From Vibrio sp. CB1-14 (GTDB lineage: Bacteria; Pseudomonadota; Gammaproteobacteria; Enterobacterales; Vibrionaceae), in assembly GCF_040412085.2 (NCBI RefSeq), contig NZ_CP115920.1:3224001-3288000 (forward strand): a stretch of DNA of 64,000 bases. Direction: 5' to 3'. A program made the translations under genes and the position numbers. The notes below the pieces were generated by a model, which had not been told where the DNA came from, ran no database searches, and saw nothing but the letters and a program-made list of their open reading frames with translations. Numbering within the stretch: the stretch's first letter is position 1; the number at the start of each line of letters is the position of its first letter. This document shows, piece after piece, positions 32,554 to 42,855 of this stretch.

Positions 32554-33525
32554 ATGCTCGAAGCCGTGGTGTTTCTGATTATTGGACTGGTTTTTCTCGT
32601 ATGGAGTGCGGATAAACTGGTATTTGGTGCTGCCGCGTTGGCACGCAACGTAGGTATCTCACCACTGGTGATTGGCATGACCATTCTTGCGATGGGCTCT
32701 TCTGCCCCAGAAATGATGGTATCTGCCACCGCAGCGCTAGAAGGAAAAACAGACACCGCTGTAGGTAACGTACTCGGTTCCAACATTGCTAACATCGCAC
32801 TCATCCTCGGCATTACCGCGATGATCAAGCCACTTTCTATCTCATCAGCCGTTCTGAGACGTGAACTCCCGCTGATGATCGCGGTCACACTGATTGCAGG
32901 TCTTATTCTTTGGGATAGTCACCTTGGTTTCGTTGAAGGTGTCATCCTGTTCGCTTTATTTGCTGCCTTCATCCTAGCCATGCTACGTATTAGCAAGGCT
33001 GAAAAAGAAAGCGGAAACACCGATGCCTTACTAGACGATCAAGAATCTGAAGTACCGGAAGGCGTCAGTAATGCCAAAGCCGCGATGTGGGTAGTCATTG
33101 GTTTGATTGTGCTTCCCCTAGCGGCGGATCGTTTGGTCGACAGCGCGGTTGTTATCGCTCAGTACTTTGGGATGAGCGATCTGGTGATAGGTCTAACTAT
33201 CATCGCAATAGGTACCAGTTTACCTGAACTTGCCGCCTCTCTTGCCGGCGTGCTCAAAGGGGAAGATGATATGGCCGTAGGCAATATCATCGGCTCCAAC
33301 GTATTCAACATCCTTGCCGTTATGGGTATCCCAGGCGTCCTTAATCCATCGCTTTTGAGTGAACATGCGATGGGTCGAGATTTCTGGGTAATGCTAGGGC
33401 TATCTTTGCTCCTTGTCGTTATGGCTCTTGGCAAGTCGAAAAGTATTAATCGCATCGAAGGGGGCATTTTGTTTGTGCTCTTCTTAGGTTATCAAGTGTA
33501 TCTATTTGCCAACATGGCGGCTTAG
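32554..33525 (+). CDS. yrbG: Calcium/sodium antiporter YrbG
   Basis: This is an inner-membrane cation/Ca2+ exchanger family protein. The 323 residues show about ten hydrophobic segments and two inverted alpha-repeats. One repeat carries GMTILAMGSSAPEM and the other GLTIIAIGTSLPEL; the Glu and Ser residues of these motifs line the cation site in the NCX family. I chose the ATG at 32554 (MLEAVVFLII) with GGAA upstream. A TTG ten codons upstream is unlikely. It is the first gene of the operon running into kdsD, as in enterics. Confidence 0.93.
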   Translation: MLEAVVFLIIGLVFLVWSADKLVFGAAALARNVGISPLVIGMTILAMGSSAPEMMVSATAALEGKTDTAVGNVLGSNIANIALILGITAMIKPLSISSAVLRRELPLMIAVTLIAGLILWDSHLGFVEGVILFALFAAFILAMLRISKAEKESGNTDALLDDQESEVPEGVSNAKAAMWVVIGLIVLPLAADRLVDSAVVIAQYFGMSDLVIGLTIIAIGTSLPELAASLAGVLKGEDDMAVGNIIGSNVFNILAVMGIPGVLNPSLLSEHAMGRDFWVMLGLSLLLVVMALGKSKSINRIEGGILFVLFLGYQVYLFANMAA

Positions 33526-33535
33526 GAGCAATTGT

Positions 33536-34504
33536 ATGTCTGAATTTGATTTCATTGGCAGTGCCAAACGTGTTCTAAATACCGAAGTTCAAGCGTTAAT
33601 GCATATTGAGCGCTACTTTGACGGACATTTTGAAGCGGTATGCCAAGCCATTTTGAATCATCAAGGTAAAGTTATCGTGATGGGAATTGGCAAATCTGGG
33701 CATATTGGTAAGAAAATCGCTGCAACTCTTGCAAGCACAGGTACGTCGGCGTTTTTTGTGCACCCAGGTGAAGCGGCCCATGGCGATCTAGGCATGGTAG
33801 AAGCTCGCGATCTAGTGATTGCGATTTCAAACTCAGGCGAAGCGCATGAAATCATCAGTCTGTTCCCTGTTTTCAAACGCTTGGGGATTACTACCGTCAG
33901 CATGACCGGTAAGCCAGAATCGACAATGGGTAAGCTTTCCGATTACCATTTACAAATCACGGTACCTAAAGAAGCTTGTCCATTAGAGCTTGCTCCTACG
34001 TCGAGCTCGACAGCGACACTGGTGATGGGTGATGCTCTGGCCATGGCGCTGCTTGAAGCTCGCGGTTTTAGCGAGGAAGATTTTGCCCTCTCTCATCCAG
34101 GTGGCGCACTAGGTCGCAAGCTACTTCTGAAACTAAGCGATATCATGCACACTGGTGATGCACTTCCGATGGTCAGCCCGAACACTTTAATTCGTGAGGC
34201 TCTACTCGAGATCTCCAATAAAGGGCTTGGTATGACGACCATTGTCGACGACAAGCAAACCCTGCTTGGTATTTTCACCGATGGAGATCTACGCCGTATT
34301 CTCGATCGACGCGTGGATATTCACGAGACGACCATTGGCGAAGTCATGATCACGACGCCAACCACGGCAACGCCAAACATGTTGGCGGCAGAAGGACTAA
34401 ACTTGATGCAATCGAAGAAAATTAGTGGTCTAGTTCTACTGGAACAAAACAAAGTAGTCGGTGCATTAAACATGCATGATTTGCTCAAAGCAGGAGTAGT
34501 GTAA
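33536..34504 (+). CDS. kdsD: Arabinose-5-phosphate isomerase
   Basis: KdsD converts ribulose 5-phosphate to arabinose 5-phosphate, the entry to Kdo synthesis for LPS. The 322-residue protein has an N-terminal SIS domain (VIVMGIGKSGHIGKKIAATL, GEAAHGDLGM) and two C-terminal CBS domains. The ATG at 33536 (MSEFDF) has TAGGAG upstream and follows yrbG by 10 bases. Its stop overlaps the kdsC start by one base. Confidence 0.96.
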   Translation: MSEFDFIGSAKRVLNTEVQALMHIERYFDGHFEAVCQAILNHQGKVIVMGIGKSGHIGKKIAATLASTGTSAFFVHPGEAAHGDLGMVEARDLVIAISNSGEAHEIISLFPVFKRLGITTVSMTGKPESTMGKLSDYHLQITVPKEACPLELAPTSSSTATLVMGDALAMALLEARGFSEEDFALSHPGGALGRKLLLKLSDIMHTGDALPMVSPNTLIREALLEISNKGLGMTTIVDDKQTLLGIFTDGDLRRILDRRVDIHETTIGEVMITTPTTATPNMLAAEGLNLMQSKKISGLVLLEQNKVVGALNMHDLLKAGVV

Positions 34505-35061
34505 TGTCTGAGTGCGTTGAAACACTTTATGGCCCAATCCGTAAAGGGACGGTAGAAAAAGCCGCGGCCATTGAGCTATTAATCTGCGACGTTGACGGCG
34601 TGTTTTCTGACGGCCTTATATACATGGGCAACGATGGTGAGGAGCTAAAGACGTTCCATACTCGTGATGGCTATGGTGTCAAAGCATTAATGAGTGCCGG
34701 AGTACAAGTGGCCATCATTACTGGACGTAGCTCAAAGATTGTAGAGAACCGTATGAAAGCCCTTGGCATCACATTGATTTACCAAGGTCAAGATGACAAA
34801 GTAGTCGCTTACCAAGACATTTGCGACAAGCTAGGCATTGTCCCACAGCATACCGCTTACATCGGCGATGACTTGATCGACTGGCCTGTTATGGCGCAAG
34901 TTGGCCTCGGTATTTGTGTGGCTGATGGTCATCCACTATTAGCAAAAAAAGCAGACCACGTAACAACGATTCGTGGTGGACATGGCGCGGTTAGGGAAAT
35001 CTGTGATCTGATCCTAGAATCAAAGGGAGAACTTGAGCTTCACAAGGGTCTAAGTATATGA
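34504..35061 (+). CDS. kdsC: Kdo-8-phosphate phosphatase
   Basis: KdsC dephosphorylates Kdo 8-phosphate to Kdo. The 185-residue protein is a cap-less HAD phosphatase with motif I DVDGVFSDG at about 29-37, TGRSSKIVENRMKALG around motif II and IGDDLIDWPVM as motif IV. Its start overlaps the kdsD stop (TAATG) and its stop overlaps the lptC start (ATGA), so the three genes are tightly coupled. Confidence 0.96.
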   Translation: MSECVETLYGPIRKGTVEKAAAIELLICDVDGVFSDGLIYMGNDGEELKTFHTRDGYGVKALMSAGVQVAIITGRSSKIVENRMKALGITLIYQGQDDKVVAYQDICDKLGIVPQHTAYIGDDLIDWPVMAQVGLGICVADGHPLLAKKADHVTTIRGGHGAVREICDLILESKGELELHKGLSI

Positions 35062-35621
35062 GTTTATCTCGTATTCTTTACAGTTTACTTGCCATTGTTA
35101 TCGCAGGTAGTGCTTACTACCTGTACAGCAAGGATGATAAAAATGTCATCCAAATTGAGCCGGACATTGAACTGCCGGCGTTTAGCGGTACCAACTTACA
35201 CAATATCTCCTACAGCGATACGGGAATCCGCAGTTATAGCATCACCTCTGCGCATCTAGAGCACTTCTCGAAACGAGGAGAAACCGTATTCCAACAACCC
35301 ATTGTGCGTATTTTTGCCAACGGTGAAATCCAAGAGTGGGAGATCTCTGCAGAAACAGCAGTATTGGATAAGGAAGAAGTGTTAACGCTTCATGATAATG
35401 TGGTTGCCCGAAACTTGCTCCCTGAGTCAGGGTTTGACACGCTATCGACGCAAACCATGAGTATCAAGCTCGAAAATCGCGATTTTTGGGCCGACAACAA
35501 AGTGATCATGCTTGGTCCACAATTTGAAACGCAAGGTGATGCAATGAAAGGAAACTTTGCTAATCATCTCGCGGAACTTTACAACAAAGTGAATAGTAAA
35601 TATGAAACTCTCGCACCTTAG
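35058..35621 (+). CDS. lptC: LPS export protein LptC
   Basis: LptC is the inner-membrane-anchored bridge that receives LPS from LptB2FG and passes it to LptA. The 187-residue protein has a single N-terminal transmembrane helix (about 5-24) and a periplasmic beta-jellyroll domain. It overlaps kdsC by 4 bases and lptA by 20 bases. Confidence 0.93.
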   Translation: MSLSRILYSLLAIVIAGSAYYLYSKDDKNVIQIEPDIELPAFSGTNLHNISYSDTGIRSYSITSAHLEHFSKRGETVFQQPIVRIFANGEIQEWEISAETAVLDKEEVLTLHDNVVARNLLPESGFDTLSTQTMSIKLENRDFWADNKVIMLGPQFETQGDAMKGNFANHLAELYNKVNSKYETLAP

Positions 35622-36099
35622 TCTCAGCCTGTGTCTGCTATTGCCAACCGCCGCACTGGCATTGTCGACCGATACTGAACAACCGGTATACATTGACTCA
35701 GACACCCAGCAGCTCGATATGAAGAGCAACAAAGTGACATTTGCGGGCGATGTGAAGTTAAAGCAAGGCAGTATCAACATTAATGCTGACAAAATCGTCG
35801 TGACCCGCGAACCGCAGACGGGAACCATAGAAGTGATCCAAGGATTTGGTGATCTGGCAACCTTTTCGCAGTTAACTGACGATGGTAAAACCTTGTATGG
35901 CGAAGCCAAAGAGCTTCACTACTCACTAAAAGATGATCAGCTAACGATGAAAAAGCAAGCAATGTTGTCGCAAGATGACAGTGTGATCCGTGGTACCACG
36001 ATCAAATACCGAATTTCATCTCAAAAGCTGGTTGCTGACGGTAACGCCAACGAACGCGTTTCTACCGTGTTGCAGCCACAACAAGTTCAAGAGAAGTAG
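35602..36099 (+). CDS. lptA: LPS transport periplasmic protein LptA
   Basis: LptA oligomerises into the periplasmic bridge carrying LPS to LptD. The 165-residue precursor has a cleavable signal peptide (AALALS, about 20 residues). The OstA/LptA beta-jellyroll follows, with [20 protein letters not shown] and [14 protein letters not shown]. It starts inside the end of lptC and is followed by lptB after 8 bases. Confidence 0.94.
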   Translation: MKLSHLSLSLCLLLPTAALALSTDTEQPVYIDSDTQQLDMKSNKVTFAGDVKLKQGSININADKIVVTREPQTGTIEVIQGFGDLATFSQLTDDGKTLYGEAKELHYSLKDDQLTMKKQAMLSQDDSVIRGTTIKYRISSQKLVADGNANERVSTVLQPQQVQEK

Positions 36100-36107
36100 A
36101 GTCCAAT

Positions 36108-36833
36108 ATGGCGTTACTGAAAGCTTCGCATTTGGCGAAAAGCTACAAAAACCGCAAAGTAGTCTCTGACGTAAGCCTATCGGTCGAATCTGGTCAGATT
36201 GTCGGACTACTCGGCCCAAATGGCGCAGGTAAAACAACCTCGTTCTACATGATCGTTGGTCTGGTAGCGCGTGATGAAGGTAGCATCACCATCGATGGCA
36301 ATGACATCAGTATTCTACCTATGCACAGCCGCGCCAAAATGGGCATCGGTTATCTGCCTCAAGAAGCTTCGATCTTCCGTAAGCTCAGTGTTGAACACAA
36401 CATCATGGCGGTACTGGAAACGCGCAACGAACTGACTCAAGAAGAAAGACAGGACAGACTCGAAGATTTGCTCGACGAGTTTAATATCCAGCATATTCGT
36501 AAAAGCGCAGGTATGGCGCTCTCTGGCGGTGAGCGTAGACGCGTAGAAATCGCTAGAGCACTGGCTGCAAACCCGCAGTTTATCCTGCTTGATGAACCCT
36601 TTGCTGGGGTTGACCCAATTTCTGTAATTGATATAAAGAAAATCATCGAACACTTACGCGACAGAGGGTTAGGTGTACTCATCACCGACCACAACGTGCG
36701 CGAAACGCTAGATGTCTGCGAAAAAGCCTACATCGTGAGTCAAGGTCACTTGATCGCGGAGGGAAGTCCTGAAGATGTTCTCAATAATGAACACGTAAAG
36801 CAGGTTTATCTCGGTGAACAATTCAGACTATGA
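36108..36833 (+). CDS. lptB: LPS export ABC transporter ATP-binding protein LptB
   Basis: LptB is the ATPase that powers LPS extraction by LptFG. The 241-residue protein has Walker A GPNGAGKT at 36-43, signature [15 protein letters not shown] and Walker [14 protein letters not shown] with the H-loop ITDHN. Its permease partners LptF and LptG are encoded at 41.8-44.0 kb in this same window. Confidence 0.97.
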   Translation: MALLKASHLAKSYKNRKVVSDVSLSVESGQIVGLLGPNGAGKTTSFYMIVGLVARDEGSITIDGNDISILPMHSRAKMGIGYLPQEASIFRKLSVEHNIMAVLETRNELTQEERQDRLEDLLDEFNIQHIRKSAGMALSGGERRRVEIARALAANPQFILLDEPFAGVDPISVIDIKKIIEHLRDRGLGVLITDHNVRETLDVCEKAYIVSQGHLIAEGSPEDVLNNEHVKQVYLGEQFRL

Positions 36834-36879
36834 TTTAATAGGCATGGATACAATATTAATAATAGGCTCATAACACTGC

Positions 36880-38346
36880 ATGAAACCCTCATTACAACTC
36901 AAGCTAGGTCAACAGTTAGCAATGACGCCACAGCTGCAGCAAGCAATTCGCTTACTGCAATTGTCGACGCTTGATTTGCAACAAGAGATCCAAGAAGCGC
37001 TGGACTCAAACCCACTTCTCGACGTTGAAGAATCTGCCGAAGAGGTAAGCAATGACGACAAGCCCACTGCTGAGAACAAAGATGAGAGCCCAACTGCAGA
37101 AATAATCAGTGAGCCTGAGCTTAAGGACAGCTCTGATCAAATTGAAAAATCAGAGATCTCCAACGAGCTAGAAATGGATACCACGTGGGACGATGTCTAC
37201 AGCGCTAACACTGGTAATACCGGCATTGCCGTCGACGATGACATGCCCATTTATCAGGGTGAAACCACTCAGTCACTACAAGACTACTTGGTGTGGCAAC
37301 TCGATTTAACCCCCTTTACGGAAACCGATCGCGCCATTGCTCTAGCCATCATTGATGCTGTAGACGACTACGGCTACCTGACACTCTCTTGCGAAGAAAT
37401 TTTAGAAAGTGTCGATATTGAAGACGTTGAGCTCGATGAAGTCGAGGCTGTACGCAAACGCATTCAGCAATTTGACCCTCTAGGCATTGCATCTCTCAAC
37501 CTTCAAGACTGCTTACTGCTACAACTTGCGACCTTCCCTGAAGATACGCCATGGCTTGCCGAGGCCAAGTTAGTCCTTACTCACCATATTGACCAGTTAG
37601 GTAACCGTGACTACAAGTTGGTGATTAAAGAGACCAAACTTAAAGAAGCGGAACTACGTGAAGTCATGAAGCTGATTCAGCAACTTGACCCACGCCCTGG
37701 CAGTAAGATCACCCCAGATGAAACCGAATATGTAGTGCCTGATGTATCGGTGTTCAAAGACCGTGGTAAATGGGTAGTGCAGATCAACCCAGATAGTGTG
37801 CCTAGGCTAAAGGTCAATCAGCAGTATGCTCAGCTAGGTACCGGCAACAGTGCAGACAGCCAATACATTCGCTCTAACCTTCAAGAAGCGAAATGGCTAA
37901 TCAAAAGCCTCGAAAGCCGGAATGAAACCCTATTAAAAGTGGCTAAGTGTATTGTGGAACATCAGCATGATTTCTTCGAATATGGCGAAGAAGCGATGAA
38001 GCCAATGGTGCTAAACGACGTTGCACTCGCGGTCGACATGCATGAATCCACCATCTCGCGTGTGACAACACAAAAGTATATGCATACACCACGCGGCATC
38101 TTCGAGCTCAAATATTTCTTCTCAAGCCATGTGTCGACCGACAATGGTGGAGAATGCTCGTCAACCGCTATACGTGCCCTAATCAAGAAGCTTGTTGCTG
38201 TGGAAAACCCAGCCAAGCCATTGAGCGATAGTAAAATCGCAGCTCAACTCGCTGACCAAGGAATTCAGGTCGCTAGGCGAACCATAGCGAAATACCGTGA
38301 ATCGTTGGGCATCGCCCCATCCAGTCAGCGTAAACGCCTACTCTAA
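36880..38346 (+). CDS. rpoN: RNA polymerase sigma-54 factor
   Basis: Sigma-54 directs transcription of nitrogen, flagellar and quorum-sensing sRNA genes in vibrios. The 488-residue protein has the Gln-rich activator-interaction region I ([20 protein letters not shown]), an acidic region II, a core-binding region, an HTH with [13 protein letters not shown], and the C-terminal RpoN box [10 protein letters not shown]. It lies 46 bases after lptB. Confidence 0.98.
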   Translation: MKPSLQLKLGQQLAMTPQLQQAIRLLQLSTLDLQQEIQEALDSNPLLDVEESAEEVSNDDKPTAENKDESPTAEIISEPELKDSSDQIEKSEISNELEMDTTWDDVYSANTGNTGIAVDDDMPIYQGETTQSLQDYLVWQLDLTPFTETDRAIALAIIDAVDDYGYLTLSCEEILESVDIEDVELDEVEAVRKRIQQFDPLGIASLNLQDCLLLQLATFPEDTPWLAEAKLVLTHHIDQLGNRDYKLVIKETKLKEAELREVMKLIQQLDPRPGSKITPDETEYVVPDVSVFKDRGKWVVQINPDSVPRLKVNQQYAQLGTGNSADSQYIRSNLQEAKWLIKSLESRNETLLKVAKCIVEHQHDFFEYGEEAMKPMVLNDVALAVDMHESTISRVTTQKYMHTPRGIFELKYFFSSHVSTDNGGECSSTAIRALIKKLVAVENPAKPLSDSKIAAQLADQGIQVARRTIAKYRESLGIAPSSQRKRLL

Positions 38347-38371
38347 GGTCATTAACTAAGAAGGAAAGTCT

Positions 38372-38659
38372 ATGCAAATTCAAATTACAGGCCACCATGT
38401 TGATCTCACTGAGTCAATGCAAGACTACGTTCACAGTAAATTTCAGAAGCTCGAGCGCTTTTTTGAGCATATAAACAACATTCATGTAGTTTTAAAAGTT
38501 GAAAAATTAGACCAGATCGCCGAAGCTACGCTCCACGTAAATCAAGCTGAAATTCACGCAGCCTCCAATGATGAGAGTATGTACGCTGCAATTGACTCGT
38601 TAGTAGACAAACTGACCAGACAACTGAATAAGCACAAAGAAAAGTTAAGTAATCACTAA
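38372..38659 (+). CDS. hpf: Ribosome hibernation promoting factor
   Basis: This 95-residue protein is a short-form HPF that helps form 100S ribosome dimers in stationary phase. It has the family sequences QITGHHVDLTESMQDYV, KFQKLERFF and the basic C-terminal DKLTRQLNKHKEK. AGAAGGAAAG is a strong ribosome site. It is 25 bases after rpoN, the conserved rpoN-hpf-ptsN order. Confidence 0.95.
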   Translation: MQIQITGHHVDLTESMQDYVHSKFQKLERFFEHINNIHVVLKVEKLDQIAEATLHVNQAEIHAASNDESMYAAIDSLVDKLTRQLNKHKEKLSNH

Positions 38660-38660
38660 C

Positions 38661-39107
38661 ATGCAAATAAGTGAAGTATTGACACTGGACTGCACCAAAA
38701 GTGCAGTCCCTTGTACGAGCAAAAAGCGCGCGCTTGAGATCATTAGCGAAATCGCCGCGCAGCATACTGGAAAGAACTCAACAGAACTGTTCGAGTGCAT
38801 GCTGAGCCGAGAAAAAGTCGGCAGCACAGGTATCGGCAATGGTATCGCCATCCCGCACGCTCGTATGCAAGATAGCGACAGAGCCGTAGCGGTATTGCTT
38901 CAATGTCAAGATGCCGTCGACTTTGATGCTATCGATAATCGCCCTGTCGATCTCATGTTTGCTCTGCTTGTGCCAGATGCACAATGTAAAGAGCATCTAA
39001 AAACACTCTCTTGCATGGCAGAGCGTCTTAACGACAAGGCGGTTCTAAAGCAACTTCGTAATGCTCAAAGCGATCAAGAGCTTTACGACATTATTGTTAG
39101 TCACTGA
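38661..39107 (+). CDS. ptsN: Nitrogen PTS enzyme IIA
   Basis: EIIA-Ntr accepts phosphate from NPr and regulates potassium and nitrogen metabolism rather than transporting sugar. The 148-residue protein has the PTS EIIA type 2 core with GSTGIGNGIAIPHAR and the phosphorylated histidine at about His66. It starts one base after the hpf stop and no strong ribosome site is visible, suggesting coupling to hpf translation. Confidence 0.95.
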   Translation: MQISEVLTLDCTKSAVPCTSKKRALEIISEIAAQHTGKNSTELFECMLSREKVGSTGIGNGIAIPHARMQDSDRAVAVLLQCQDAVDFDAIDNRPVDLMFALLVPDAQCKEHLKTLSCMAERLNDKAVLKQLRNAQSDQELYDIIVSH

Positions 39108-39125
39108 TCAAGGAAACCAGCAGAC

Positions 39126-39983
39126 ATGCGTTTGGTTGTGGTAAGTGGACACTCAGGGGCTGGCAAAAGCGTCGCCTTGCGAGTCTTAGAAGACTCTGGC
39201 TACTACTGCGTCGACAATCTTCCCGTCGACCTTCTCGGCCCATTTGTTGATTCAAGCCAAGACACACAGCAAAGTGTCGCAGTGAGTATCGACATTAGAA
39301 ACCTACCTAAAAATCTTGCTCAGCTATCACTGACTTTGGATCAGCTTTCGCTAAAGCATGACGTCAAGCTGCTGTTTCTTGATGCCAGCAAGTCTGTGCT
39401 GCTTACTCGCTATAGTGAAACGCGACGTATTCACCCACTGTCGCAGCGTGAAGACAAACTTTCTCTTGAGCAAGCGATCGATTTAGAGCACACACTGCTC
39501 GCACCGATCAAAGAACAAGCCGATTTCGTCATCGACTCTAGCGAACAGTCTATTCATGACCTGAGTGAAACCATTCGCTTTCAGATTGAAGGACAAGAGA
39601 AGAAAGATCTAGTAATGGTATTTCAGTCCTTCGGGTTTAAATACGGTATGCCAAATGACGCGGACTACGTGTTTGATGTGCGCTTTTTACCTAACCCGCA
39701 CTGGCAACCAGAACTTCGTCCAATGACCGGCTTAGATGCGCCTATCAAATCATTTCTAGAATCCTACCCAGATGTGATTGAACTCAGACAGCAGATCCAA
39801 GGCTTTGTCGAGCGCTGGCTTCCGTTACTCGAAAAGAACAATCGCAGTTATTTGACCGTGGCAATCGGCTGTACCGGTGGCAAACACCGCTCAGTGTACA
39901 TTACACAGCAAATTGGAGAGTACTTTGAGCAGCTCGGCCATAAGGTTAAAATCCGTCACGCTTCACTCGAAAAACACCAATAG
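39126..39983 (+). CDS. rapZ: RNase adapter protein RapZ
   Basis: RapZ binds small RNAs such as GlmZ and delivers them to RNase E, controlling glucosamine-6-phosphate synthase. The 285-residue protein has an N-terminal P-loop GHSGAGKS at 8-15 and a C-terminal RNA-binding domain with [10 protein letters not shown] and GCTGGKHRS at about 248-256. AAGGAAA is upstream. It lies between ptsN and npr. Confidence 0.96.
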   Translation: MRLVVVSGHSGAGKSVALRVLEDSGYYCVDNLPVDLLGPFVDSSQDTQQSVAVSIDIRNLPKNLAQLSLTLDQLSLKHDVKLLFLDASKSVLLTRYSETRRIHPLSQREDKLSLEQAIDLEHTLLAPIKEQADFVIDSSEQSIHDLSETIRFQIEGQEKKDLVMVFQSFGFKYGMPNDADYVFDVRFLPNPHWQPELRPMTGLDAPIKSFLESYPDVIELRQQIQGFVERWLPLLEKNNRSYLTVAIGCTGGKHRSVYITQQIGEYFEQLGHKVKIRHASLEKHQ

Positions 39984-39991
39984 GAACATCA

Positions 39992-40267
39992 ATGTCTCAC
40001 TCACGCACTGTGCTTATTCTTAATCGTCTTGGTCTACACGCCCGCGCAGCGGTCAAACTGGTTGAGTTAGCGCAGAGCTTTGATGCAACAGTGACCATCT
40101 GTAACCACGAACAGAAAGAAGCCACAGCTGATAGCGTGATGGGATTATTGATGCTTGAATCAGCGCAAGGTGAGAACATCACCATCAAAGCAACAGGTTC
40201 TCAGGCTGAAGCAGCACTCAATGCCGTCTGTGATTTGGTCGAACACCGGTTCGACGAAGACGAGTAA
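39992..40267 (+). CDS. npr: Nitrogen PTS phosphocarrier NPr
   Basis: NPr passes phosphate from PtsP to PtsN. The 91-residue HPr-like protein has [15 protein letters not shown] with phosphorylated His16 and the [13 protein letters not shown] region of the second site. It starts 8 bases after rapZ, with TAGGA upstream, and is the last gene of the rpoN operon. Confidence 0.94.
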   Translation: MSHSRTVLILNRLGLHARAAVKLVELAQSFDATVTICNHEQKEATADSVMGLLMLESAQGENITIKATGSQAEAALNAVCDLVEHRFDEDE

Positions 40268-40390
40268 CCTCCTTCCCTGGCCTACTCCAGACAAAAAACT
40301 TTCTCGCCATTGATAACTTGTTATTAATTAACAAGCAGAATTAGGCTACTATTCAGTACATTAACAAGCAGTTGAGTGTAGGGGGCATCC

Positions 40391-41749
40391 ATGGCAGAGC
40401 AAATAGAATTCGATCAAGCTCACCAAACCCTCCAAGAAGTCACAGAAGCGCTGGAAAACGGCCGCTTCGTATTCGTTCGTAGACAACTTCAGGACATGGA
40501 GCCTGAAGATATTGCCCATCTTTTAGAGGCCTCACCACGCAAAAGCCGTGAGGTATTGTGGCAGCTGACTGACCCTGAAGATTACGGCGAAATCCTCGAT
40601 GAACTTAACGAGGATGTTAAAGATGCCTTAGTCTCGAAAATGGCGCCAGAGAAGCTTGCTGAAGCGACCGAAGGCATGGACACCGATGATGTGGCTTATG
40701 TCCTTCGTAGCCTTCCTGACGATGTTTCCCGTGAAGTCCTATCGCAAATGGACACGGCAGATCGCTTGCGCGTCGAGACCGCCCTTTCTTATCCTGAGGA
40801 TACCGCCGGCGGTATCATGAATACCGACGTTATCACCATTCGTGGTGATGTTGATGTCGATGTAGTTCTACGTTATCTGCGCATGAAAGGCGAGCTACCA
40901 GAGGCTACCGATGCGCTCTATGTTATTGATGAAGAAGATATGCTGATTGGTCACCTTTCTCTGACCACTTTGTTAACTACTCAACCCGATATCAAAGTCA
41001 GTGACGTAATGGATGACGCCGATGAAGCTATCCATGTTGAAACCAGCGATTCCGATGTCGCCTCATTATTTGAACGCCGTGACTGGGTATCCGCACCGGT
41101 AGTGGATAGTGACCACCACCTTGTCGGTCGCATTACCATCGATGACGTAGTCGACATTATTCGTGAAGACGCTGAACACTCCATGATGAGCATGGCGGGG
41201 ATGGACGATGACGAAGACACATTCGCTCCAGTGGTAAAATCCGCTAGACGACGCAGTGTTTGGCTTGGCGCTAATGTACTGGCTGCGCTTGCCGCTGCTT
41301 CGGTGTCCAACATGTTTGAGGCTACTCTTGAGCAAATGGCCGCCATCGCAGTATTGATGACCATAGTGCCATCTATGGGTGGTGTCGCTGGTAACCAAAC
41401 AGTGGCACTGGTGATCCGCGGCTTAGCATTGGGTCACATTGGCGAAAGTAACCGTAGAGAGTTACTCTTAAAAGAAGCAGCGATAGGTTTTCTTAACGGG
41501 ATCCTTTGGGCGTTGATCATAGGTGGTATCGTCGTTGCATGGAAAGGTGATTGGATGCTTGGCGGCATTATTTCAGCTGCGATGATGACAAACTTACTTG
41601 TTGCTGGTGTCGCAGGGGTAACTATCCCTATTCTACTCAAGAAGATGAACATCGACCCAGCACTAGCCGGAGGTATGGCACTGACGACCATCACCGATGT
41701 CGTTGGCCTCTCGGTATTCTTAGGTCTCGCCACTATCATGATTGCATAA
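40391..41749 (+). CDS. mgtE: Magnesium transporter MgtE
   Basis: MgtE is a dimeric Mg2+ channel gated by its cytosolic domains. The 452-residue protein has the N domain (LLEASPRKSREVLWQL, YPEDTAGGIMN), tandem CBS domains (about 135-260), and five C-terminal membrane helices with the conserved PSMGGVAGNQTVAL pore region. GGGGG precedes the ATG. It is separated from npr by about 120 bases and ends at a strong terminator. Confidence 0.95.
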   Translation: MAEQIEFDQAHQTLQEVTEALENGRFVFVRRQLQDMEPEDIAHLLEASPRKSREVLWQLTDPEDYGEILDELNEDVKDALVSKMAPEKLAEATEGMDTDDVAYVLRSLPDDVSREVLSQMDTADRLRVETALSYPEDTAGGIMNTDVITIRGDVDVDVVLRYLRMKGELPEATDALYVIDEEDMLIGHLSLTTLLTTQPDIKVSDVMDDADEAIHVETSDSDVASLFERRDWVSAPVVDSDHHLVGRITIDDVVDIIREDAEHSMMSMAGMDDDEDTFAPVVKSARRRSVWLGANVLAALAAASVSNMFEATLEQMAAIAVLMTIVPSMGGVAGNQTVALVIRGLALGHIGESNRRELLLKEAAIGFLNGILWALIIGGIVVAWKGDWMLGGIISAAMMTNLLVAGVAGVTIPILLKKMNIDPALAGGMALTTITDVVGLSVFLGLATIMIA

Positions 41750-41780
41750 AAAAGAAGGCTCCATCGGAGCCTTCTTTTTT
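41748..41780. terminator. Bidirectional terminator between mgtE and lptG
   Basis: AAAAAAGAAGGCTCC and GGAGCCTTCTTTTTT are perfect inverted arms with a 3-base loop. The genes converge here. Confidence 0.92.
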
Positions 41781-41782
41781 AT

Positions 41783-42853
41783 CTATAACTTTCTTCTTAA
41801 CAACAGCAATGCAATGGTGAGGAACACTAGGCTCGGCCCCAGAGCACCAAACAGCGGTGACATGCCATACACCAAACTCACCGGACCAAAGAACTCACTA
41901 GAAATATAGAAGGTAAAACCCGCTATTACACCCGATAAGATCCGCGCACCCATAGTCACACTGCGCAGTGGACCGAAGACGAAAGAGAGCGCCATCAACA
42001 TCATTACAGCCACCGATATAGGCTGCGTTGCCTTACGCCAAAAGGCCAGTTCATAGCGTGACGCATCTTGCTCAGAGTCTTTTAGGTATTGGGTGTAATC
42101 CCAAAGTCCACTCAACGGCAGCTCATTTAGATCAACCGTCACAATCGCTAACTTGTCAGGCACTAGCGATGTTTGCCACTCTTGGCTATCGATGGTCTCT
42201 TTACTCAGTACGACGCTGTCAGACATGTCCGTCACCTGAATGTCGTGCATCTGCCAACTGTTATTACCCAGATAGTCTGCGCGATCGGCGTATATTGTTG
42301 TCACCAAGTGCTTATCAGTATCGAAGCGCCACAGATTCAAGCCATAAATAGATTCGCCATCAACCTTAGAAATAAATATAAAGTCATTGGCATCGCGCGC
42401 CCAAACCCCATTTCGCACTGAGACAATACTGCCCCCAGTAATAGACTGCATCCTTAGATCACGAGCCATTTGCTGGGTGGTAGGAGCACCCCACTCTCCA
42501 AGCGCCATCACCGCGAGCATTAAAGGTACTGCGGTCTTTAGCACCGAAAAGCCGATGCGCATTTTGGAAATGCCCGCTGCCTGCATGACCACAAGCTCAG
42601 AGCTACTGGCCAACATACCAAGACCAATAAGCGAGCCAAGCAGCGCAGCCATGGAGAAGAACAGCTCCACATCACGTGGCATACCTAGCAGTACAAAGTA
42701 CATGGCCGCCAGCATGTCATAGCTACCTTCACCAACAGAGCGCAGCTGCTCGACAAACTTGATCACCGCCGACAAACCAACAAACACCGACAGTACCAAC
42801 AAGATAGTGGTAATAATGGTTCTGCCAACATAGACATCTAAAATTCGAAACAC
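41783..42853 (-). CDS. lptG: LPS export ABC transporter permease LptG
   Basis: LptG is one of two permeases extracting LPS from the inner membrane. The 356-residue protein shows the family layout of three N-terminal helices, a periplasmic jellyroll and three C-terminal helices, with the start RILDVYVGRTIITTILLVL. It begins with GTG 2 bases after the lptF stop, with GAGGT inside the end of lptF. Confidence 0.95.
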   Translation of the reverse strand: MFRILDVYVGRTIITTILLVLSVFVGLSAVIKFVEQLRSVGEGSYDMLAAMYFVLLGMPRDVELFFSMAALLGSLIGLGMLASSSELVVMQAAGISKMRIGFSVLKTAVPLMLAVMALGEWGAPTTQQMARDLRMQSITGGSIVSVRNGVWARDANDFIFISKVDGESIYGLNLWRFDTDKHLVTTIYADRADYLGNNSWQMHDIQVTDMSDSVVLSKETIDSQEWQTSLVPDKLAIVTVDLNELPLSGLWDYTQYLKDSEQDASRYELAFWRKATQPISVAVMMLMALSFVFGPLRSVTMGARILSGVIAGFTFYISSEFFGPVSLVYGMSPLFGALGPSLVFLTIALLLLRRKL

Positions 42854-42855
42854 GT